The notes beneath the pieces are model-generated. The model saw only the letters and a program-made list of their open reading frames with translations, made no database searches and was not told where the DNA came from. The translations under genes were made by a program, and so were the position numbers. From positions 1 through 22,499 of the forward strand of contig JBMHCR010000030.1 of assembly GCA_049889815.1 (NCBI GenBank): a stretch of 22,499 nucleotides of DNA, in the 5' to 3' direction. This DNA is from JBPOFY01 sp049889815 (GTDB taxonomy: Bacteria > Verrucomicrobiota > Verrucomicrobiia > Opitutales > Coraliomargaritaceae). Below are positions 16,754 to 22,499 of the stretch, in pieces; the first letter of the stretch is position 1; each line of letters begins with the position of its first letter.

Positions 16754-18322
16754 ATGATCAAAAAAGCAATTGGCCTGTTACTTTTCGGACTACTGCATAC
16801 CTGCCTGATTGCGGAGATGAGGATGAATGTGATCTTCGTGTTTGCGGACGATATCAGCGCTCGTGAGATCCCGTGCTATGGATCGACGGTATGGTCGACA
16901 GATGATGGATCCAATACCTCCGACCCGAAGTTTCGCGCACAGACCCCGGTTCTTGATAGGCTCGCAGAGGAGGGCGCATGGATCACCACCACATGGTCTG
17001 CCACCACTTGCATGCCCAGCCGCGCTATGGTCATGACCGGACGCTACGCGCATCGAACTAAATGGTGGGAGAATCGCGATTTCGGTCAGATTGAAACCAC
17101 TGAAGGGAAGCGCACGTGGTATCTCTTTGAGAGTTCTCCCTATACGATCGGTCAGGTCGCTAAAATGGGCGGGTATGTGAGTGTGTGGGCAGGCAAGACT
17201 CAGATGCAATGCTATGGCGAAGATTTTCAGAAATTTGAATTCGACGAAGGATTCTTAACCACAGGGTATGAAGCCGGACCGGGTGAGAAGCCGAATAGCT
17301 TTAAAACAAAAGTCATTCGCGAGAATGGAAAGCCGGTCCTGATCAATCTCGATACTGGTTTGGAGGCACCGGGATTTCCATTAGCGCGTCGCACGAATGC
17401 CTACCGTCCGCTGGCTGCGATTATGGATGAGGACGGCTTTGAATGGTGGCCCAATTCGCCGCAATCTGAAGCCGAGTTTGGCCTGAATACCTACGGCCCC
17501 GACGTTGAGACCGATTACTGTTTGGAATTTATCGAACGTCAGAACGAGGCGGGTAAGCCGTTTTTCGTTTATCACGCGACACATCTGGGGCACGGTGCCT
17601 TTGACTGGTTTCATCCAAACTCCGGAAACAAGTGGCCAGGGACACCAAAGATTGAATGGGACGGTGAAGCTTATCATCGCACCGAGCCAAATGTGACGGG
17701 TTCGAAAGGTGAGTATGAGACCAACGGAACAATCACTGAACCGGGGCTCCATTCCCATATCAACTACATCGACTACATCATGTGGCGCTATGTCGAAAAG
17801 CTCGAAGAGCTCGGTATCGCAGACAACAGCGTCCTGATTTTTTCGGCTGACAATGGCTCACACAAATATGGAAAGACCAGGGTCATTCAACAACGTGGTT
17901 TGCATGTGCCGTTTATCGTCTACGCACCCGGCATGACTAAGCAGGGCGAGCAGGATATACTCGTTTCACTGACCGACATCCTTCCAACACTTGCGGATAT
18001 CATGGGCGTCGATCTGCCTGCGGATTATGAGATCGATGGGCGCAGCCTATGGCCATTTTTGATGACCGATGAGATGAATCACCACGAGTGGATCTATTCA
18101 TTCCGTAAAGGCATACAGATGATCCGCGGTTCGCATGTCATGCTGGATGGCTATGGAAAATGGTGGGATGTCAAAGACCTTCCTGAAGATCATACAAGTT
18201 TTCCGGAGATCAAGAATTGGAACCTCATATCGGAAGTGCACCGCGAAGAGCGTGATGCTTTAGAAAAGATTCTTCCAGGCTTGGATCTCTACGAATCGGA
18301 ATACGATGCGCCGGTAAGGTAG
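16754..18322 (+). CDS. Secreted type I sulfatase, Cys-type, with altered active-site motif
   Basis: This 522-residue paralogue of the preceding gene has a signal peptide (AIGLLLFGLLHTCLIA). Metal ligands in FADDIS and formylglycine site C86 in CMPSR are intact, as are YHATHLGHG and SADNGSHKYGK. The segment that normally reads GK-x-H is GKTQMQ here: K148 is kept but the conserved His is Q150, whereas the neighbour and the sulfatase at 1782 keep His (H149 and H132). In characterised S1 sulfatases that His contacts the formylglycine hydrate and helps release sulfate, so activity may be changed. The C-terminal tail (DLYESEYDAP) matches the partial gene at the left edge. The 4-base gap from the previous gene implies co-transcription. 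A candidate terminator follows. Confidence 0.94.
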   Translation: MIKKAIGLLLFGLLHTCLIAEMRMNVIFVFADDISAREIPCYGSTVWSTDDGSNTSDPKFRAQTPVLDRLAEEGAWITTTWSATTCMPSRAMVMTGRYAHRTKWWENRDFGQIETTEGKRTWYLFESSPYTIGQVAKMGGYVSVWAGKTQMQCYGEDFQKFEFDEGFLTTGYEAGPGEKPNSFKTKVIRENGKPVLINLDTGLEAPGFPLARRTNAYRPLAAIMDEDGFEWWPNSPQSEAEFGLNTYGPDVETDYCLEFIERQNEAGKPFFVYHATHLGHGAFDWFHPNSGNKWPGTPKIEWDGEAYHRTEPNVTGSKGEYETNGTITEPGLHSHINYIDYIMWRYVEKLEELGIADNSVLIFSADNGSHKYGKTRVIQQRGLHVPFIVYAPGMTKQGEQDILVSLTDILPTLADIMGVDLPADYEIDGRSLWPFLMTDEMNHHEWIYSFRKGIQMIRGSHVMLDGYGKWWDVKDLPEDHTSFPEIKNWNLISEVHREERDALEKILPGLDLYESEYDAPVR

Positions 18323-18336
18323 CGCGAGGGAACGTG

Positions 18337-18396
18337 CCACAGGCATTTCTACGCCATCTCCGGAAGACCTACGTCCTGCTTGTGGTATATTTTTTT
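18337..18396 (+). terminator. Possible terminator after the sulfatase pair
   Basis: CCACAGGCA (18337-18345) pairs with TGCTTGTGG (18377-18385) through nine base pairs including one G-U, and the 3' arm is followed by TATATTTTTTT (18386-18396). It starts 14 bases after the stop of the sulfatase gene. The 31-base loop is long for an intrinsic terminator, so the call is tentative. Confidence 0.4.
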
Positions 18397-18422
18397 GGAA
18401 TTACAGACTAGTTCCGAGCGCA
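18391..18422. repeat. Short dispersed repeat, copy 1
   Basis: Bases 18397-18422 match 21226-21251 at 23 of 26 positions, and both are preceded by a T-run. The shared core is AGTTCCGAGCGCA. Both copies lie between genes, just beyond the ends of a sulfatase and a glycosidase gene. It may be a small repetitive extragenic element of this genome; only two copies are visible here. Just after this copy, a short open stretch (18422-18490) reads GKKKTVDAMLKGKKHYQYQ then stop, without a start codon of its own family context. It could be a gene remnant or chance. Confidence 0.55.
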
Positions 18423-18483
18423 CCCAAGAAGGGAAAAAGAAAACAGTCGATGCGATGTTGAAGGGGAAGAAGCACTACCAGTA

Positions 18484-19530
18484 TCAATAGTTTGGAGCGT
18501 GTGATTTTACGGATCCGTTTATTTGCAACTCAACTTTTATCCGTTTACTGCTGGGACGGACTTTCGAGCCGTCGATTCGTTTCAGCAAGGTCTTAGTCGC
18601 TTCAGCGCCGATGCGCTCGCCATCCTGACTCATTGTGTCTAGAGCAGGGGAGAGATATTTGCCCCACGGAAGGCCAGCGAAGCCCAATACGGAAATGTCT
18701 TCGGGGATCTTAAGATCGAGCTCCTCTGCGGCTTTATAGAGCATGGCAGCATAGACATCGGATAAGCAAAAGAATGCAGTCGGTCGATTGGGCTGCTGGA
18801 GCGATTTGCAGAGTAGATCTAAATTTCCTTCTATCGTCCAGCTCGGCATTGTGATCGTTGTGCAATTGGTTTGGGCTGCCTCTGCGGCTTTAATAAATCC
18901 TCGGTAGCGCATACCCATGTTTGCAGACTTCTGACTCCAACGGACGCATCCAATGTGCTTATGTCCCTTACTTATAAGGTATTCGGCGGCGGCTTTTCCG
19001 CCCTGTGTTTCATCGGTTCCAACGAAGTCCACCGGGCCAACATTTGTCAGGCGTTCGTTGACGCAAACCACTGGAATATTGCGATCACTGATTTCTTTAA
19101 AGTAGTCGGGCGCTACGTCGGTTCCTTGTGGAATAAGGATGATGCCATCAACGCGACGATCGACTAGTCGATGTATTTGGTCTTTCTCAAGGCTTTCCAG
19201 GGAGGTGTGTAGGAAAATGGGCAACAGATTGGTGTGGAGTAGGGCCCGGTGAATGCCATTGGTTATCTGTGTGAAGAAGCCATCGCTAGAGTTGTTTTCA
19301 GGCACGAGCACGCCGATGCTGTAGGTGCGACCCGAGACGATACTCTTGGCCAGTAGATTTGGACGGTAGCCCATTTGCTCGGCGGTCTCTCGCACCCGTT
19401 TTACAGTATCCGGTTTGTGCTTCTCGGCTTGGTTACCCAGAATGCGACTGGCTGTCTGACGGGAAACGCCAGCTTTAGCGGCAACTTCGACGAGGGTTGC
19501 TGTGCTTTCTTTATAAGTCGGATTCTTCAT
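18484..19530 (-). CDS. LacI-family transcriptional regulator
   Basis: This 348-residue repressor-type regulator has an N-terminal helix-turn-helix (TLVEVAAKAGVSRQTASRIL, about residues 12-31) and a hinge block (MGYRPNLLAKSIVSGRT). The sugar-binding-protein-like effector domain contains YSIGVLVPE, VDGIILIPQG, FVGTDETQGGKAAAEYL and ISVLGFAG. It probably binds a glycan breakdown product and controls neighbouring genes. The ATG at 19528-19530 is the only good start; no Shine-Dalgarno sequence is obvious. It is divergent from the GH29 gene, and the 140-base gap between them holds a CG-centred palindrome suited to a LacI dimer, so control of itself and GH29 is likely. Its 3' end converges on the sulfatase pair. 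The effector is unknown. Confidence 0.95.
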   Translation of the reverse strand: MKNPTYKESTATLVEVAAKAGVSRQTASRILGNQAEKHKPDTVKRVRETAEQMGYRPNLLAKSIVSGRTYSIGVLVPENNSSDGFFTQITNGIHRALLHTNLLPIFLHTSLESLEKDQIHRLVDRRVDGIILIPQGTDVAPDYFKEISDRNIPVVCVNERLTNVGPVDFVGTDETQGGKAAAEYLISKGHKHIGCVRWSQKSANMGMRYRGFIKAAEAAQTNCTTITMPSWTIEGNLDLLCKSLQQPNRPTAFFCLSDVYAAMLYKAAEELDLKIPEDISVLGFAGLPWGKYLSPALDTMSQDGERIGAEATKTLLKRIDGSKVRPSSKRIKVELQINGSVKSHAPNY

Positions 19531-19566
19531 GTCAGTGAACCGTTTTACTCTTCGTTTTTATTTATT

Positions 19567-19589
19567 TTGTCGACAATTTTCGCAAAAAT
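19567..19589. promoter_or_regulatory. Candidate LacI-family operator between the lacI-type gene and GH29
   Basis: TTGTCGACAA (19567-19576) is a perfect 10-base palindrome with central CG, the layout LacI-family proteins prefer. A second, imperfect site (ATTTTCGCAAAAAT) has its CG exactly 10 bases further on (19581-19582). On the minus strand the palindrome falls where a promoter spacer for the regulator gene could be (TTGCGA upstream, TAAATA downstream), which would allow autoregulation. The palindrome is short, so chance is possible. Confidence 0.45.
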
Positions 19590-19670
19590 GAGCACGTTCA
19601 CATTTCAGTTGATTGTTCATAGTTATCACTGATACTTCGAATCTCTTAACAATACAAAACTACAGCCAAA

Positions 19671-21185
<1,515 letters not shown>

Positions 21186-21208
21186 GAATTGCGCTTTAGG
21201 ATTTCTGC

Positions 21209-21251
21209 CTGTGATTCCTTTTTGGGGAATCTCAGACAAGTTCCGAGCGCA
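21209..21251. repeat. Short dispersed repeat, copy 2, with hairpin
   Basis: Bases 21226-21251 are the second copy of the repeat at 18397-18422 (23 of 26 identical). Here its left part forms a hairpin with upstream bases: CTG-T-GATTCC (21209-21218) pairs with GGAATC-T-CAG (21226-21235), a 10-position stem with one T-T mismatch and loop TTTTTGG. It lies 24 bases after the GH29 stop. No T-run follows the stem, so it is not a standard terminator, though it could stabilise the transcript end. Downstream, CCGAGCG occurs twice (from 21243 and from 21261). Confidence 0.5.
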
Positions 21252-21325
21252 GCGACAAGACCGAGCGTTTAGCGAATCGGACCATGTCTGTGTCACTTGA
21301 TAGTTCGCGAAAGAATATAACCATC

Positions 21326-21353
21326 AATTAACGTTAATTTACGTAAATTAACG
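21326..21353. promoter_or_regulatory. Overlapping CG-centred palindromes upstream of the last sulfatase
   Basis: AATTAACGTTAATT (21326-21339) and AATTTACGTAAATT (21336-21349) are both perfect palindromes. The second extends to a perfect 22-base palindrome at 21332-21353. A third ACG begins at 21351, so CG steps fall at 21332, 21342 and 21352, exactly 10 bases apart and so on the same face of the helix. This is a strong candidate operator, 46 bases before the ATG at 21400. The CG centre fits LacI-family operators, but the half-site differs from the one near 19567. Confidence 0.6.
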
Positions 21354-21399
21354 GTTCAACTTTAGCTCTGCAAATGCATGCTTTGGCGGTGGTAAATCT

Positions 21400-22499
<1,100 letters not shown>

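Noticed and set aside
16754..16820. Lipoprotein signal in the sulfatase at 16754 (Cys in LLHTCLIA)
   Set aside because: Residues before the Cys (L-H-T) do not fit a lipobox; a normal signal peptidase I site after LIA is more likely.

Overview
This window looks like a polysaccharide-utilisation region from a marine or gut member of the PVC group, most likely Verrucomicrobiota (Opitutae or Kiritimatiellae type). The clues are the density of Cys-type sulfatases, the Tat-exported Gfo/Idh/MocA oxidoreductases, paired DUF1080 proteins, and the absence of SusC/SusD. Shine-Dalgarno sequences are weak or absent on most genes. The taxonomic call is inference. No RNA gene, insertion sequence, integrase or CRISPR array was seen.

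Layout. (1) Bases 1-4155 carry two consecutive sulfatase-GH16 pairs on the + strand; the first sulfatase is cut by the window edge. (2) Bases 4166-8634 carry two Tat-signal Gfo/Idh oxidoreductases transcribed divergently, followed by two paralogous secreted DUF1080 (3-keto-disaccharide hydrolase family) proteins. (3) Bases 8635-9067 are non-coding. A membrane histidine kinase and a NarL/LuxR-type response regulator follow, overlapping by 8 bases. (4) Bases 11976-15017 encode a secreted four-part protein: LamG-like, CBM-like, FAD oxidoreductase and F5/8C-like domains. (5) Bases 15211-18322 hold two more sulfatases, paralogous to the one at the left edge. (6) A LacI-family repressor (18484-19530, - strand) is divergent from a GH29 glycosidase (19671-21185). 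A last sulfatase without a signal peptide runs off the right edge (21400-22499).

How it may work. GH16 enzymes would cut a sulfated beta-linked glycan; an algal galactan such as agar, porphyran or carrageenan is the favoured guess. Five sulfatases would strip sulfate esters and GH29 would remove an alpha-L-fucose-type or alpha-L-galactose-type residue. The exported Gfo/Idh enzymes, the DUF1080 pair and possibly the large flavoprotein form a plausible oxidative branch, in which a sugar C3 hydroxyl is oxidised to a keto group and the glycosidic bond is then broken without classical glycoside hydrolysis. The two-component system and the LacI protein would give two layers of local control.

Most notable points: the exported oxidative module within a sulfated-glycan locus; the modular secreted flavoenzyme; a sulfatase whose conserved active-site His appears replaced by Gln; a kinase whose sensor looks like tandem OB-like units; and helically phased CG-centred palindromes before the last sulfatase.
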